Source: an uncultured Prevotella sp. (lineage in GTDB: Bacteria; Bacteroidota; Bacteroidia; Bacteroidales; Bacteroidaceae). From it: a stretch of DNA of 6,261 bases. Position numbers and translations under genes: made by a program. Below, one piece after another: positions 6,217 through 6,261 of this stretch. A model generated the notes under the pieces. That model was not told the DNA's origin. It saw only the letters and a list, made by a program, of their open reading frames with translations, and did no database searches. The stretch's first letter is position 1, and the number at the start of each line of letters is the position of its first letter. The stretch is taken from the NCBI GenBank assembly GCA_945863825.1, contig CAMBBY010000083.1, positions 1 to 6,261 on the forward strand. The letters are read 5' to 3'.

Positions 6217-6261
6217 CTGTCTCTTATACACATCTGACGCTGCCGACGATACTCCTTGTGT
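6217..6261 (-). other. Nextera i5-side sequencing adapter (artefact)
   Basis: This is synthetic sequence in reverse complement. Positions 6217-6235 are the 19-bp Tn5 mosaic end (begins CTGTCTCTTATACAC). Positions 6236-6249 (GACGCTGCCGACGA) are the read-1 primer part. Positions 6250-6257 (TACTCCTT) are the reverse complement of i5 index S507 (AAGGAGTA), and 6258-6261 (GTGT) begin the P5 arm. The orientation is the correct partner of the i7-side adapter at the left end. Confidence 0.98.

Overview
The window looks like a piece of a Bacteroidota genome, most probably Prevotellaceae (Prevotella/Segatella-like). The reasons are a complete SusC/SusD outer-membrane pair, two promoters of the Bacteroidota type (TAnnTTTG at -7, with a good TTTG -33 element upstream of susC), A-rich gene leaders without clear Shine-Dalgarno sites, and a DUF234-type AAA ATPase of a form common in these bacteria. 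The genus is an inference from protein flavour, since no marker gene is present.

Both ends are library adapter, not biology. Positions 1-46 are an Illumina Nextera i7-side adapter with its index, and 6217-6261 are the reverse complement of the i5-side adapter with its index. The genomic insert is therefore 47-6216, and the genes cut at each end are cut by tagmentation, not by mutation.

Layout, all on the + strand: (1) 47-885, the C-terminal part of an AAA-type ATPase with a winged helix and a PD-(D/E)XK-like domain. (2) 886-1094, a 209-bp intergenic region with a 15-bp perfect inverted repeat, a smaller inverted repeat, and a good promoter whose -33 element lies inside a perfect 14-bp palindrome. 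(3) 1095-4163, a SusC/RagA TonB-dependent transporter with a G8 run in its signal-peptide codons. (4) 4185-5708, its SusD/RagB lipoprotein partner, 21 bp downstream. (5) 5709-6145, a 437-bp gene-free stretch holding two hairpins after susD, the second a strong intrinsic terminator, then an AT-rich region with several inverted repeats and a second promoter. (6) 6146-6216, the first 23 complete codons of another gene, possibly PP2C-like.

The SusC barrel and SusD lid should form one outer-membrane import complex, powered by TonB-ExbBD encoded elsewhere. They appear to be a two-gene transcription unit running from the 1016-1047 promoter to the 5831-5865 terminator. No glycoside hydrolase, sulfatase, peptidase, sigma/anti-sigma pair or hybrid two-component regulator is visible, so the substrate cannot be inferred from context. 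I see no clearly new biological system. The points most worth a second look are the G8 tract as a possible on/off switch, the palindrome over the -33 element, and the unexplained inverted repeats.
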